From NCBI RefSeq assembly GCF_040546765.1, contig NZ_JBEPOK010000001.1:3534001-3598000 (forward strand): a DNA stretch of 64,000 nt, given 5' to 3'. Each line of letters starts with the position of its first letter. The first letter of the stretch is position 1. The notes under the pieces are model-generated. The model saw only the letters and a list, made by a program, of their open reading frames with translations. It did not search any database and was not told the origin of the DNA. Below are positions 24,909 through 34,214 of this stretch, in pieces. The stretch comes from Arthrobacter sp. OAP107 (GTDB taxonomy: Bacteria; Actinomycetota; Actinomycetes; Actinomycetales; Micrococcaceae). A program made the position numbers and the translations under genes.

Positions 24909-26030
24909 ATGGAAAAGCAACGAGCACTTATGGCAGCTGTCGCGGCTGCATCACTCCTCTTGTCAGCGTCCCCGGCGGGGCACGCGGCCCCGGCAGGCAC
25001 GGCCGCTGCGGCCCAGACCGCACCCACCGTGCTTGCCAAGGGCCTCCTGAGCCCGCTCCACCTCAGCGACGGACCGGGGCGTTCGGTTCTGGTCAGCGAG
25101 GAATTCAAGGGGCAGCTGACGAAAATCGCCCGGGACGGCAGTAAATCCGTGGTCTACCGCAACGCGGCCTGGGACGTCGCTGGCAGCGACCGCCGCGGCC
25201 ACACCATTTACCTGGCCGAAAGCCAGGGCGCCGGCCCGATGGATCCGAGGCCGCTGTCCGGACATATCAGGAGCATTGACGCCGACGGTAAGCAGCGCAC
25301 CTTCGGCAACCTGGCCGCCCTGGAGATGAAACACAACGCCGACGCAGGCAACAGCTACGGCTTCAACGACTTGCCCGCCGCCTGCGCTTCGAAACTCCCG
25401 AAGGACGTGCCGATCTCCTATAAGGGCCAGATCGATTCCCATCCCTATGGAATCGATGTTTACGGTGACACCATCTACGTAGCCGACGCCGGGGCCAACG
25501 CCATCGTCTCGGTCGACGTGGAGTCGGGAGAGGCTGAAACCGTTGCCGTGCTGCCCGCCCGGCCGCACACGTTCACCGCGAAGGAGGCCGCGGCCATCAA
25601 ACTTCCGGGCTGCATCGCCGGCCACACCTACCGCTTCGAACCCGTGCCCACCGACGTCAAGCGCGGGCCCGACGGCTGGCTGTACGTCTCCGTGCTGCCC
25701 GGCGGCCCGGAGGACCCCGCGCTGGGTGCCCGCGGAGCGGTGTACAAGATCAATCCCCACAATGGCCGCGTCAGGCTCTTCGCCGACGACGTGATGTCAC
25801 CCACCGGTCTGGACATGGACGACGACGGGCACGTATACGTCGCGTCGCTGTTCGGCAAGGGCGTGCTGAGGCTGTCCGCCCACTCGAGCAAGCAGACGGT
25901 AGTTCTTCCGGGCGTGCTCACGGCTGACGTCGACATCCGGGGCGAAAGCATCTACGCCACGGTCAACTCGCTGCCGGCACCGAATGCGGCACCGGACGGC
26001 CGTGTCGTAAAGGCCTCGCTGGATGACTAG
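24909..26030 (+). CDS. Secreted ScyD/ScyE-family beta-propeller protein
   Basis: 373 residues from ATG 24909 (GGAG 5 nt upstream). Residues 1-25 form a Sec signal peptide (MAAVAAASLLLSASPAGHAAP with an Ala-x-Ala cleavage site). The rest is a series of NHL/SMP-30-like strands (HPYGIDVYGDTIYVADAGANAI, GPDGWLYVSVLPGG, PTGLDMDDDGHVYVASL), the pattern annotated as ScyD/ScyE family after scytonemin-cluster proteins. A scytonemin role is not implied here; the family is widespread in actinobacteria with unknown substrate. Single gene, convergent with rbfA. Confidence 0.85.
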   Translation: MEKQRALMAAVAAASLLLSASPAGHAAPAGTAAAAQTAPTVLAKGLLSPLHLSDGPGRSVLVSEEFKGQLTKIARDGSKSVVYRNAAWDVAGSDRRGHTIYLAESQGAGPMDPRPLSGHIRSIDADGKQRTFGNLAALEMKHNADAGNSYGFNDLPAACASKLPKDVPISYKGQIDSHPYGIDVYGDTIYVADAGANAIVSVDVESGEAETVAVLPARPHTFTAKEAAAIKLPGCIAGHTYRFEPVPTDVKRGPDGWLYVSVLPGGPEDPALGARGAVYKINPHNGRVRLFADDVMSPTGLDMDDDGHVYVASLFGKGVLRLSAHSSKQTVVLPGVLTADVDIRGESIYATVNSLPAPNAAPDGRVVKASLDD

Positions 26031-26072
26031 CGAAAAATAAGGACCGGACAAAGTAGGAACAGCAAAAGGTAA

Positions 26073-26107
26073 GGGTGCGGCCGGATCGATTCGATCCGGC
26101 CGCACCC
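26073..26107. terminator. Strong bidirectional terminator hairpin
   Basis: Perfect 16-bp inverted repeat (gggtgcggccggatcg at 26073-26088, complement at 26092-26107) with a 3-nt loop. It sits between the convergent ScyD-like gene and rbfA and can serve both. Confidence 0.85.
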
Positions 26108-26157
26108 CCACTATGCCTGGCGGCATGGCTCCGATGAGCCGTTCAGAACGCGGAACG

Positions 26158-26667
26158 CTACCGGTTCCGGTCCTCGTCGATTGCCTCGTCGTCCGCCAGG
26201 TCCAGGTCCTCTTCGTCGAAATCGTCCTCGTCGATGTCCACGTCCGGCTGGACGTCGCTCTTGTATGGGTCGGCGTCGCCCGCGTGCTTGGCTTTCTCGG
26301 CCAGGGCAGCCACTTCGGCGTCGCGCCGCTTGGCCTCCCGGAGCAGCTCCTCCAGGTTGGAGGCGTTCACGGGGATCTGGTCGGCCACGAACTCGAGCGT
26401 GGGGGTAAGACGGGCAGTGATATTCCGGCCCACTTCCTGCCGCAGCACACCCTTGGCCTTCTCCAGGCCTTTGGCAGCGTCAGCCTGCGCGGCCTGGTCA
26501 CCGAACACAGTGTAGTAGACGGTGGCATGCTGCAGGTCATTGGTCACACGGGCATCAGTGACAGTAATCCCCTCAAGCCGAGGATCCTTCACCTTCCGGC
26601 CCAAAGCCTCAGCAACAACAACCTTAATCCGCTGCGCCATCTTGGCAGCGCGTGCCGGATCAGCCAT
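26158..26667 (-). CDS. rbfA: 30S ribosome-binding factor A
   Basis: 169 residues. RbfA assists late 30S maturation. Seen: the KH-type core (ADPARAAKMAQRIKVVVAEALG, DPRLEGITVTDARVTNDLQHATVYYTV, LRQEVGRNITARLTPTLEF). The last 40 residues are highly acidic (DVDIDEDDFDEEDLDL), a lineage-specific tail. ATG at 26667 has AGGAGG with a 5-nt spacer; an upstream start in the infB terminator is rejected. Downstream of infB as usual. Confidence 0.96.
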   Translation of the reverse strand: MADPARAAKMAQRIKVVVAEALGRKVKDPRLEGITVTDARVTNDLQHATVYYTVFGDQAAQADAAKGLEKAKGVLRQEVGRNITARLTPTLEFVADQIPVNASNLEELLREAKRRDAEVAALAEKAKHAGDADPYKSDVQPDVDIDEDDFDEEDLDLADDEAIDEDRNR

Positions 26668-26758
26668 GACATCCTCCTGGATGGAAATAGAAAAACTGGG
26701 GCGCGCCAAAGCATGGAACAACGTTAGCGCGTAGCGTTTGTGGGCGCCTGGGAGTGGG

Positions 26759-26791
26759 GCGGGGCCGCCGGGAAAAACCCAACGGCCCCGC
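26759..26791 (-). terminator. Hairpin between infB and rbfA
   Basis: 9-bp GC stem (gcggggccg at 26759-26767, complement at 26783-26791) with a loop containing gggaaaaaccc that can form an inner stem. It lies 19 nt after the infB stop. It resembles the hairpin after pnp. No clean T-tract, so partial read-through into rbfA is likely. Confidence 0.55.
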
Positions 26792-26810
26792 ACCTTTGAA
26801 ACTCACACGA

Positions 26811-29687
26811 CTAGACGCGCGGCTTCTCGCGCATCTCGAAGGTCTCGATGATGTCACCTTCAACGATGTCGTTGTACGAGCCAAGACCGATACCGCACTC
26901 GAAGTCCGTCCGGACCTCGGTGGCGTCGTCCTTGAAGCGCTTGAGCGTCTCCACCGTGAGGTTGTCGCCGATGATCTTGCCGCCGCGGCTGATGCGGGCC
27001 TTCGAGTTGCGTCGGATCGTGCCCGAGCGAACGATGGAGCCTGCAATGTTGCCGAACTTGGAGGAACGGAACACTTCGCGGACCTCGGCTGTGCCCAGCT
27101 GGACCTCTTCGTACTCCGGCTTGAGCATGCCCTTGAGGGCCATCTCGATGTCATCGATTGCTGCGTAGATGACGGAGTAGAAGCGCATGTCCACGCCTTC
27201 GCGGTCTGCCAGCTCGGCAACCCGCTCGGCGGGCTTGACGTTGAAGCCGATGATGACGGCGCTGTCGACCGTTGCCAGGTTGACGTCGTTCTGCGTGATC
27301 GCACCCACACCGCGGTGGATGACGCGCAGCTGGACGCCTTCGCCAACGTCGATCTTGAGCAGCGCGTCTTCGAGGGCCTCCACGGCACCGGACACGTCAC
27401 CCTTGAGGATGAGGTTGAGGGTGTCGATCTTGCCTTCAGCGACGGCCTGGTCGAAGTCCTCCAGGCTGATGCGCTTGCGGCGCTTGGCCAGCTGGGCATT
27501 GCGGTCAGCGGCTTCACGCTTTTCGGCGATCTGGCGGGCCGTGCGCTCGTCGGCGGTCACCAGGAAGGTGTCACCGGCGCGCGGCACGTTGGACAGGCCG
27601 AGGACCTGGACCGGACGGGACGGCAGCGCGACGTCGAGGGCTTCGCCGTCTTCGTCGAACATGGCACGGACGCGGCCGTGAGCCGTGCCGGCCACGATCG
27701 TGTCGCCGACGGCCAGGGTACCGGACTGCACCAGGACGGTGGCCACGGAACCGCGGCCCTTGTCCAGGTTGGCTTCGATGGCGATGCCTCGGGCGGCCTT
27801 GTCCGGGTTGGCCCGCAGGTCAAGCGCGGCGTCGGCGGTCAGGAGCACGGCGTCGATCAGTTCGTTAATGTTCAGGTTCTGGCGGGCAGAGACCTCAACG
27901 AACATGGTGTCGCCACCGTATTCTTCGGGAACCAGGCCGTACTCGGTGAGCTGGCCCTTGACCTTGTCCGGGTTCGCGCCTTCCTTGTCGATCTTGTTCA
28001 CGGCCACGACGATCGGCACGTTGGCCGCCTGGGCGTGGTTGAGTGCTTCAACGGTCTGGGGCATCACGCCGTCGTCCGCTGCCACAACCAGGATGGCGAT
28101 GTCCGTGACCTTCGCACCACGGGCACGCATGGCGGTGAACGCCTCGTGACCCGGGGTATCGATGAAGGTGATGTCGCGCAGCGCACCCTCGTGCTCGTGG
28201 CTGATCTGGTAGGCACCGATGTGCTGGGTAATGCCGCCGTGCTCGCCGGCAACGACGTCCGAGTTACGGATGGCATCCAGCAGGCGGGTCTTACCGTGGT
28301 CAACGTGACCCATGACGGTGACTACCGGAGGACGTGCCTCGAGCTCTTCGTCGCCTTCGGCCTCGAGTTCGGCCTCGACGTCGATATCGAACGTGCTGAG
28401 GAGCTCGCGCTCTTCATCCTCGGGCGAAACGACCTGCAGCTTGTAGCCGAGTTCCTCGCCGAGGAGCGCAAAGGTGTCCTCGTCCAGCGACTGGGTGGCC
28501 GTTGCCATTTCACCGAGGTGGAAGAGCACGGTTACCAGTGCGGCGGGGTTCGCCTCGATCTTGTCAGCGAAGTCCGTGATGGACGAGCCACGACGAAGGC
28601 GGATAACGGTGTTGCCGTCGCCGCGGGGTACGCTCACGCCACCCAGCGACGGTGCGCTCATCTGCTCAAGTTCCTGGCGCTTTGCGCGCTTCGACTTGCG
28701 CTGCTTGCCGCGGCCTGCGCCGCCCTTGCCGAACGCACCCTGGGTACCACCGCGACCGCGGCCACCCTTGCCGAAGCCACCGCCGGCCGGAGCACCGCCG
28801 CCGCCACCGGGACCGCCGGTTCCGGGAGCGCCGGGACGGCCGGGACCGCGCCCGCCGCCACCGGGACGACCTGCACCTGCAGGTGCGGGACGCTCGGTGC
28901 GGTTAGGCATCATGCCCGGCGTGGGCCGGTTTCCGCCGGCACCCGGACGGGGACCGCCCGGACGGGGGCCACCTGCACCGGCCGCAGGACGCGGGCCGGG
29001 CGTAGCGCCGGGACGCGGAGCACCGGGGCGGGGTCCGCCCGCACCGGCTGCCGGACGCGGGCCACCGGGACGCTCACCGTCAGTGCGGCCGCCGCCGGGA
29101 CGGGGCATGCCCTGGGAAGTTGCAAACGGGTTGTTGCCCGGGCGCGGCGGACGTTCGCCGTCTCCTCCACGGCCGCGGGGCATGCCCTGGGACGTGGCGA
29201 AGGGGTTGTTGCCTGGGCGGGGGCCGCCGGGACGCGGAGCGCCACCTGGACGAGAGGGAGTCTCGGCCTTGGGCGCGGGACGGGCACCCGGCTTGGCACC
29301 AGTGGAAGGCGCAGCAGGCGTTGCGGCAGCCGGAGCTGCCGGGGCGGCTGGAGCAGCCGGAGCTGCAGGCGCCTCGGCCTTGGGTGCCGGTGCCGGTGCC
29401 GGTGCGGGAGCCGGAGCAGGCGCCGCAGCCTTGGGGGCAGCGGGACCGGGTGCCGGCGCGGGACGGGATTCTGCCGGCTTGGCCGGAGACTTGGGGGCAG
29501 CTGCGGGGGCTTCGGACTTCGAAGCGGCGGCAGCCGGGAACGCGTTGCGGAGTTTCCGCACCACGGGGGCCTCAATGGTGGAAGAGGCGGAGCGAACGAA
29601 TTCGCCCAGTTCCTGCAGTTTAGTTACTGCATCTTTGGAAGTAATACCGAGCTCTTTTGCAAGCTCATGTACGCGGACCTTGGCCAC
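26811..29687 (-). CDS. infB: Translation initiation factor IF-2
   Basis: 958 residues. GTPase that brings initiator tRNA to the 30S subunit. Seen: N-terminal IF2-N domain (VHELAKELGITSKDAVTKLQELG), a 280-residue Ala/Pro/Gly/Arg low-complexity linker, a second IF2-N-like module, then the G domain with VMGHVDHGKT (from residue 459), DTPGHEAFT and NKIDKE, and domains II-IV. The linker contains two copies of PGNNPFATSQGMPR. GTG at 29687 is preceded by GGAG. The long linker is typical of actinobacteria. Confidence 0.97.
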   Translation of the reverse strand: MAKVRVHELAKELGITSKDAVTKLQELGEFVRSASSTIEAPVVRKLRNAFPAAAASKSEAPAAAPKSPAKPAESRPAPAPGPAAPKAAAPAPAPAPAPAPAPKAEAPAAPAAPAAPAAPAAATPAAPSTGAKPGARPAPKAETPSRPGGAPRPGGPRPGNNPFATSQGMPRGRGGDGERPPRPGNNPFATSQGMPRPGGGRTDGERPGGPRPAAGAGGPRPGAPRPGATPGPRPAAGAGGPRPGGPRPGAGGNRPTPGMMPNRTERPAPAGAGRPGGGGRGPGRPGAPGTGGPGGGGGAPAGGGFGKGGRGRGGTQGAFGKGGAGRGKQRKSKRAKRQELEQMSAPSLGGVSVPRGDGNTVIRLRRGSSITDFADKIEANPAALVTVLFHLGEMATATQSLDEDTFALLGEELGYKLQVVSPEDEERELLSTFDIDVEAELEAEGDEELEARPPVVTVMGHVDHGKTRLLDAIRNSDVVAGEHGGITQHIGAYQISHEHEGALRDITFIDTPGHEAFTAMRARGAKVTDIAILVVAADDGVMPQTVEALNHAQAANVPIVVAVNKIDKEGANPDKVKGQLTEYGLVPEEYGGDTMFVEVSARQNLNINELIDAVLLTADAALDLRANPDKAARGIAIEANLDKGRGSVATVLVQSGTLAVGDTIVAGTAHGRVRAMFDEDGEALDVALPSRPVQVLGLSNVPRAGDTFLVTADERTARQIAEKREAADRNAQLAKRRKRISLEDFDQAVAEGKIDTLNLILKGDVSGAVEALEDALLKIDVGEGVQLRVIHRGVGAITQNDVNLATVDSAVIIGFNVKPAERVAELADREGVDMRFYSVIYAAIDDIEMALKGMLKPEYEEVQLGTAEVREVFRSSKFGNIAGSIVRSGTIRRNSKARISRGGKIIGDNLTVETLKRFKDDATEVRTDFECGIGLGSYNDIVEGDIIETFEMREKPRV

Positions 29688-29839
29688 ATTTCTCCTGTCT
29701 CGGTCCGCACCGAGCCAGGCACGAACCGTCTACTTCTTACTGCGGGCCCCCGCTGCGGTTACAGCTGAAAGGCCCTTTGCAGAGCGCAACAAAGTTGTCA
29801 TCGTTACGCACTCATCGCTGGGAACTCATCGGGTTTCCA

Positions 29840-30181
29840 TCAGATTTCTGACCCGCTTTCAGGTTGGACGGTTGGTACTGCAGACGCCGGGACGTCCGCA
29901 GCGTGCGCTCCTGCCGTTATCCGGCGTTCGACGGCGGCGGTTCCGGTTGCCCCGTTGAGGGCCCTTCCGAAGGCTCGCCGCTTGACCGCCAGGGCCAGGC
30001 ACGCTTCGCTGGGGTGCAGCCATGCACCCCGGCCAGCCATCCGGCGTCGTTCATCCACCACGATGGCGGACGAACCGCCGGTGTCGGAGACGAGCCGGAG
30101 CAACTCTGACCGCGGCCCCTTTTTCCGGCATCCGATACAGGTACGCTGCGGCTGATTCCCGAGTTGTTGCACGTGTGCCAC
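29840..30181 (-). CDS. ylxR: YlxR-family (DUF448) RNA-binding protein
   Basis: 113 residues. Seen: RTCIGCRKKGPRSELLRLV and GRGAWLHPSEACLALAVKRRAFGRAL, the two conserved blocks of the YlxR fold. The family is basic, thought to bind RNA, and nearly always lies between nusA and infB, as here. The C-terminal 30 residues are an extra Ala/Pro-rich tail. GTG at 30181 is used. The 152-bp gap to infB shows no clear element. Confidence 0.9.
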   Translation of the reverse strand: MAHVQQLGNQPQRTCIGCRKKGPRSELLRLVSDTGGSSAIVVDERRRMAGRGAWLHPSEACLALAVKRRAFGRALNGATGTAAVERRITAGAHAADVPASAVPTVQPESGSEI

Positions 30182-30340
30182 TGCCGAGTATCTTCCTGCC
30201 TGTACCTATCTGCCTGCCCGGCCCCCCGCACTGGCTTTCGACAGGTCTGGGCGCACGAACACGCTGATGCCGGCCGCTGGGCGCGGCCAAGTTCTATTCT
30301 AGCCCCTCACAGGCCCCATACCCGAAACCGGAAAACGAAA

Positions 30341-30363
30341 CTGCCCGCCACGGGGGCGGGCAG
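30341..30363 (-). terminator. Rho-independent-like terminator between nusA and ylxR
   Basis: 9-bp perfect stem ctgcccgcc / ggcgggcag (30341-30349, 30355-30363) with a 5-nt loop, followed on the minus strand by TTTCGTTTTCC. It lies 56 nt after the nusA stop and inside what is usually one nusA-infB operon. Confidence 0.7.
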
Positions 30364-30385
30364 ACCGGCAGCGCCAAGGGCCTTT

Positions 30386-30410
30386 GCCGGACGGTTTTCC
30401 GCCGTCCGGC
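30386..30410 (-). terminator. Second hairpin right after nusA
   Basis: 9-bp perfect stem gccggacgg / ccgtccggc (30386-30394, 30402-30410) with a 7-nt loop, 8 nt after the nusA stop. No T-tract follows. With the hairpin at 30341-30363 it forms a tandem structure. Confidence 0.6.
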
Positions 30411-30418
30411 CGGTGCTT

Positions 30419-31396
30419 CTAACCGCGCGGAGCGGCGGCGTCCGAGACGATATCGATCCGCCACCCCGTCAGCTTGGCGGCGAGACGGGCGTTCTGCCCC
30501 TCCTTGCCGATGGCAAGGGAGAGCTGGTAGTCCGGCACTACGACGCGGGCCGAACGGGTGGCCTCGTCGGTGATGGTGACTGAATTCACGCGCGACGGCG
30601 ACAGTGCGCTGGCGATGAAGGTGGCCGGATCCTCGCTGAAGTCAACGATGTCGATCTTTTCGTCGTTCAGTTCGGTCATGACAGCCCGCACGCGCGAGCC
30701 CATTTCACCGATGCAGGCACCCTTGGCGTTGATGCCCGGAGTGTTCGCCTTGACCGCGATCTTGGTGCGGTGCCCGGCCTCGCGGGCCAGGGCGACGATC
30801 TCCACAGAGCGGTCGGCAATCTCCGGGACCTCCAGTTCGAAAAGCTTCCGAACCAGGCCCGGGTGTGACCGGGACAGGGTGATGGACGGGCCCTTGGTCC
30901 CGCGGTGCACGTCGATCACGTACGCGCGCAGCCGGTTTCCGTGGATGTACTTCTCCCCCGGCACCTGTTCCGGCGGCGGGAGCAGGGCTTCCACGGTGCC
31001 CAGGTTGACCTGGATCATGTGCGGGTTGTTGCCCTGCTGGATCAGCCCGGCAACAAGTTCACCCTCGCGGCCCTTGAATTCGCCCAGGACGTTGTCGTCC
31101 TCAACGTCACGCAGCCGCTGCAGGATGATCTGCCGGGCGGTGCTGGCGGCGATGCGGCCGAACCCGGCCGGCGTGTGCTCGAACTCGCCGATGGGTGCGC
31201 CGTCGTCGTCGATTTCCGTGGCCCAGATGGTCACGTGGCCGCTCTTGCGGTCCAGCTCCGCCCGGGCCTTCTCGAAGGCGCCCGGCGACTTGTGGTAGGC
31301 AACGAGCAGTGCCTGCTCGATCGTGGGGATGAGGAGATCCAGCGGGATTTCGCGCTCACGCTCCAGTAGTCTCAGCGCGCTCATGTCAATATCCAT
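30419..31396 (-). CDS. nusA: Transcription termination/antitermination factor NusA
   Basis: 325 residues, the short actinobacterial form. Binds RNA polymerase and modulates pausing and termination. Seen: N-terminal domain (ALRLLEREREIPLDLLIPTIEQALL), S1 domain (GELVAGLIQQGNNPHMIQVNLG), and two KH domains (NTPGINAKGACIGEMGSRVR and DYQLSLAIGKEGQNARLAAK). The C-terminal acidic repeats of E. coli NusA are absent, as in mycobacteria. ATG at 31396 overlaps the rimP stop by one base. Confidence 0.97.
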   Translation of the reverse strand: MDIDMSALRLLEREREIPLDLLIPTIEQALLVAYHKSPGAFEKARAELDRKSGHVTIWATEIDDDGAPIGEFEHTPAGFGRIAASTARQIILQRLRDVEDDNVLGEFKGREGELVAGLIQQGNNPHMIQVNLGTVEALLPPPEQVPGEKYIHGNRLRAYVIDVHRGTKGPSITLSRSHPGLVRKLFELEVPEIADRSVEIVALAREAGHRTKIAVKANTPGINAKGACIGEMGSRVRAVMTELNDEKIDIVDFSEDPATFIASALSPSRVNSVTITDEATRSARVVVPDYQLSLAIGKEGQNARLAAKLTGWRIDIVSDAAAPRG

Positions 31397-32013
31397 CAGG
31401 CCTCCTCAGAAGGTCCATTGTGCTCAGTTTCCAGACCGGCCTCGTCGAGGCGGCTGAACTCAATTTCGACTTTTCCGCTGCGGATCTTGTCGAAAGGAAG
31501 TTTTACGGGGTCGCCCTGCTTGGGCTTCATGCCCTTTTTGACGGCGATTTCGGGGATGAGGGTCACGCCGGCGTCGTCGACGGAGCTGATTCTGCCGGTG
31601 ACGTTCTCGCCCTGGATCACGTTGACGTTGACCATTCGGCCGCGGGCGCGGTGCCAGTGCCGGGGCTCGGTCAGCGGACGCCCCACGCCGGGCGACGAAA
31701 CCTCAAGGTCATAGGGACGGCTGTCCGTGCTGGGGTCACTGTCCAGGATGTCGGAAAGTTCCTTGGAGATGTCTGCGATGACGTCCAGGCTCACCCCGCC
31801 CGTTTCTTCCTGCGGCAGATCCACCACCACGTGGACCACGCGGTTGGAGCCTGCAATGTGGATGGCAACATCCTCCAGGTAAAGCCGGTGCGCCTGGACC
31901 GCGGGTTCCAGCAGCGCCCGGAGGCGTTCAGCCTCGGGATTGTGGACAGCCGCGGGCTCAGCCTTTCCCGCGTCGGTCCGGTCTGATGAAGTCGTGGCTT
32001 CTGCATTGCTCAC
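31396..32013 (-). CDS. rimP: Ribosome maturation factor RimP
   Basis: 205 residues. Assists 30S assembly. Seen: LEPAVQAHRLYLEDVAIHI, YDLEVSSPGVGRPL (the family hallmark) and a C-terminal SH3-like domain. The first 25 residues are a variable tail. GTG at 32013. First gene of rimP-nusA-(ylxR-infB-rbfA). Confidence 0.95.
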   Translation of the reverse strand: MSNAEATTSSDRTDAGKAEPAAVHNPEAERLRALLEPAVQAHRLYLEDVAIHIAGSNRVVHVVVDLPQEETGGVSLDVIADISKELSDILDSDPSTDSRPYDLEVSSPGVGRPLTEPRHWHRARGRMVNVNVIQGENVTGRISSVDDAGVTLIPEIAVKKGMKPKQGDPVKLPFDKIRSGKVEIEFSRLDEAGLETEHNGPSEEA

Positions 32014-32118
32014 GATGCCGGCCGCCTCCCGTTAGATGATGTTGTGACTACTAGCGTAGCGATTTTCCGGGCGCCTTGGTGCACGGACTTCCTGCCGGCC
32101 GTGACAACATGGTCTGTT

Positions 32119-33300
32119 GTGAATGACGACAGCGGGCGAAAAAGAAGGCCGGCCAGCTATCTCCGGTACGCCCTGCTGGCACTCGCCGCGTTCCTGGTGC
32201 TGAGCCTCGGTTTTGCGCTGATTCCGCGGGAATCCCCTGCACCGGCAACGCCCCCCTTCTCCGAGCAGGCACGCGCCGCCGCCCTCGCCGAAACCCTGGA
32301 CCTGAGGACGGTCAGCCAGCAGCTCGCGGTCGGATCGTCCGGCGCCCGGCGGCAGCTGTTTTCGCACACTGTGACTTTGCTGACTACACAGGCGAGGGCG
32401 CTCCTTCTTCCGGGCGCCACCGCCGGTTCGGCGGCCGGGCAGTCTGGAACCAAGGGCCCCTCGGGCACGGCATCACCCGGCGCAGCACCGTCGGGCACGG
32501 CAACGTTGCCGGCTTTGGTGTCCGCGCTGTCCAAGAGCGGAAAGGCACGCCTCCTCCATGCAGAGAAGGCCGACGGCGGGATGGCCCGCCTGCTCGCCGC
32601 GGTAGGAACCGCTCAACTGCTTCAGGCCACGACCCTGGCCCAGGCTGCCGGGACGCCGCCGCCTGCGCTCCCGGCGCCCGCGGCAACGCAGCGCGACGCG
32701 GCCACGGCGTGCTCCATGGCCACCCCTTCGGGCAGCAGCGGGTCAAAAGACGGCGCCCAACCGGGCAACGGCAGCCAGCCCACCCCAACAGCGGACCCGG
32801 CAGGCAGTGCCACGCTGGCCGCCGCCCTCGACCGGGTGGTCCGGACAGAAGTTGAGACGGTCTACGGCTACCAGGTGGCGCTGACGCGCCTGGACGGCGC
32901 CGCCGCGGACCAGGCAGCCGCCCTGCTGGCCACCCACGAGACCCTTGTTGGCCAGGCAGAGGCCTACACCCGTGTTCAATGCGCGTCAGTTCCTCCCCGC
33001 GAACCGGGCTACACCCTGGGCACCTCGTTCCTGCAGAAGCCCGCCGCGGGGCTGGCCAGCCTGGAAGCCGGAACTCTCCCGGTCTACGGCGACCTGGTGG
33101 CGTTGAGCGACGGTGAGACCCGGCGGTGGGCTGTCTCCTCGCTGGTCGCGGCTGCCCAGCGGACCATGCGCTGGGGGTCTGACCCTGGGCCGGTGCCCGG
33201 CATTGTGCTGGACACTGCGCTCCTGCCGGAGCTTCCGGAACCGGCCGCGCCGTCGCCAAGCCACAGCGACGCCGATGCGGCGGCAACATCCGCACCCTGA
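32119..33300 (+). CDS. DUF4439 ferritin-like protein with N-terminal membrane anchor
   Basis: About 393 residues from GTG 32119; an alternative GTG at 32044 would add 25 residues and come close to the rimP promoter. One membrane segment (YLRYALLALAAFLVLSLGFALI) follows a basic start, so the body is exported. The C-terminal ~140 residues (TLAAALDRVVRTEVETVYGYQVALTRL, RRWAVSSLVAAAQRTMRWG) have the helix pattern of DUF4439 (ferritin-like). The centre is Ala/Pro/Ser-rich and low in structure. No role is known; cysteines are few. Confidence 0.75.
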   Translation: MNDDSGRKRRPASYLRYALLALAAFLVLSLGFALIPRESPAPATPPFSEQARAAALAETLDLRTVSQQLAVGSSGARRQLFSHTVTLLTTQARALLLPGATAGSAAGQSGTKGPSGTASPGAAPSGTATLPALVSALSKSGKARLLHAEKADGGMARLLAAVGTAQLLQATTLAQAAGTPPPALPAPAATQRDAATACSMATPSGSSGSKDGAQPGNGSQPTPTADPAGSATLAAALDRVVRTEVETVYGYQVALTRLDGAAADQAAALLATHETLVGQAEAYTRVQCASVPPREPGYTLGTSFLQKPAAGLASLEAGTLPVYGDLVALSDGETRRWAVSSLVAAAQRTMRWGSDPGPVPGIVLDTALLPELPEPAAPSPSHSDADAAATSAP

Positions 33301-33385
33301 ATGCGGCGGGCGGCAGCCCGGTGACTAAGTCCGGCCGATGACTCTCCACTGGCACGCGGCTGTCCCCAGGTGGTTTGCTGGAACC

Positions 33386-34129
33386 ATGGACTCCACGGAC
33401 AAATCGCTGTCGCTCCCTGATGGGCAGCACGCTAATGAGCCCCACCACAATGACATCGTGCACCGCCTGAACTGGCTGCGCGCCGGTGTCCTCGGAGCCA
33501 ACGACGGGATCGTGTCGGTAGCGGCCATTGTGGTGGGCGTCGCCGGTGCGACCAGCGAGAACGGCCCCATCCTCGCTGCCGGTGCCGCCGGGCTCGTGGG
33601 TGGCGCCGTATCCATGGCGCTGGGCGAGTACGTCTCCGTCAGCAGCCAGAGTGACAGCCAAAAGGCGTTGATCGAGAAGGAACGGCGCGAACTTGCGGAA
33701 GAACCGGAAGAGGAGCTGCTGGAGCTCGCCGCCATCTACCGGAGCAAGGGCCTTAGCGAGGAAACAGCCCGGACAGTTGCCCGGGAACTGACCGAACACG
33801 ACGCCCTGGCCGCCCACCTGTCCGCCGAGCTCAATATTGACGAACAGGACATCGTCAGCCCCTGGCATGCCGCCTTTGCCTCGGCCATTGCATTCACGCT
33901 GGGGGCCGTACTGCCGATGCTCGCCATCCTGCTGCCACCGGAAAACATCCGCGTCGCCGTGACGTTTGGAGCCGTCCTGCTGGCCCTGGCCGTGACAGGC
34001 GCAATCGGTGCCTGGATCGGCGGCGGCTCGAAAACCCGGGCCGGCGCACGCGTGGTGGTGGGTGGCGGCCTTGCCTTGGCCGCGACGTTCACGATCGGCA
34101 ACCTGCTGGGCGCCAGCGGCATCGTGTAA
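33386..34129 (+). CDS. VIT1/CCC1-family iron/manganese transporter
   Basis: 247 residues from ATG 33386. Membrane protein that moves Fe2+ or Mn2+ out of the cytoplasm. Seen: NWLRAGVLGANDGIVSVAAIVVGVAGA (family signature with the metal-path Asp), SMALGEYVSVSSQSDSQ, a charged Glu-rich cytoplasmic domain (EKERRELAEEPEEELLEL), and three C-terminal helices. A longer in-frame start (33338) lacks conserved sequence. No iron-regulator box was noticed upstream. Confidence 0.9.
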   Translation: MDSTDKSLSLPDGQHANEPHHNDIVHRLNWLRAGVLGANDGIVSVAAIVVGVAGATSENGPILAAGAAGLVGGAVSMALGEYVSVSSQSDSQKALIEKERRELAEEPEEELLELAAIYRSKGLSEETARTVARELTEHDALAAHLSAELNIDEQDIVSPWHAAFASAIAFTLGAVLPMLAILLPPENIRVAVTFGAVLLALAVTGAIGAWIGGGSKTRAGARVVVGGGLALAATFTIGNLLGASGIV

Positions 34130-34214
34130 GCGGCATCCGTAGCGCGGGCAGCATCGTCCAGGCAGGGCTGTCCGGCCTTCCCGGTTTGCAGGGCCGCTCA
34201 ACTACGCTGGAGCT

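Noticed and set aside
26754..29768. 1004-residue plus-strand open frame opposite infB
   Set aside because: Exact antisense of IF-2; no ribosome site or conserved motif.
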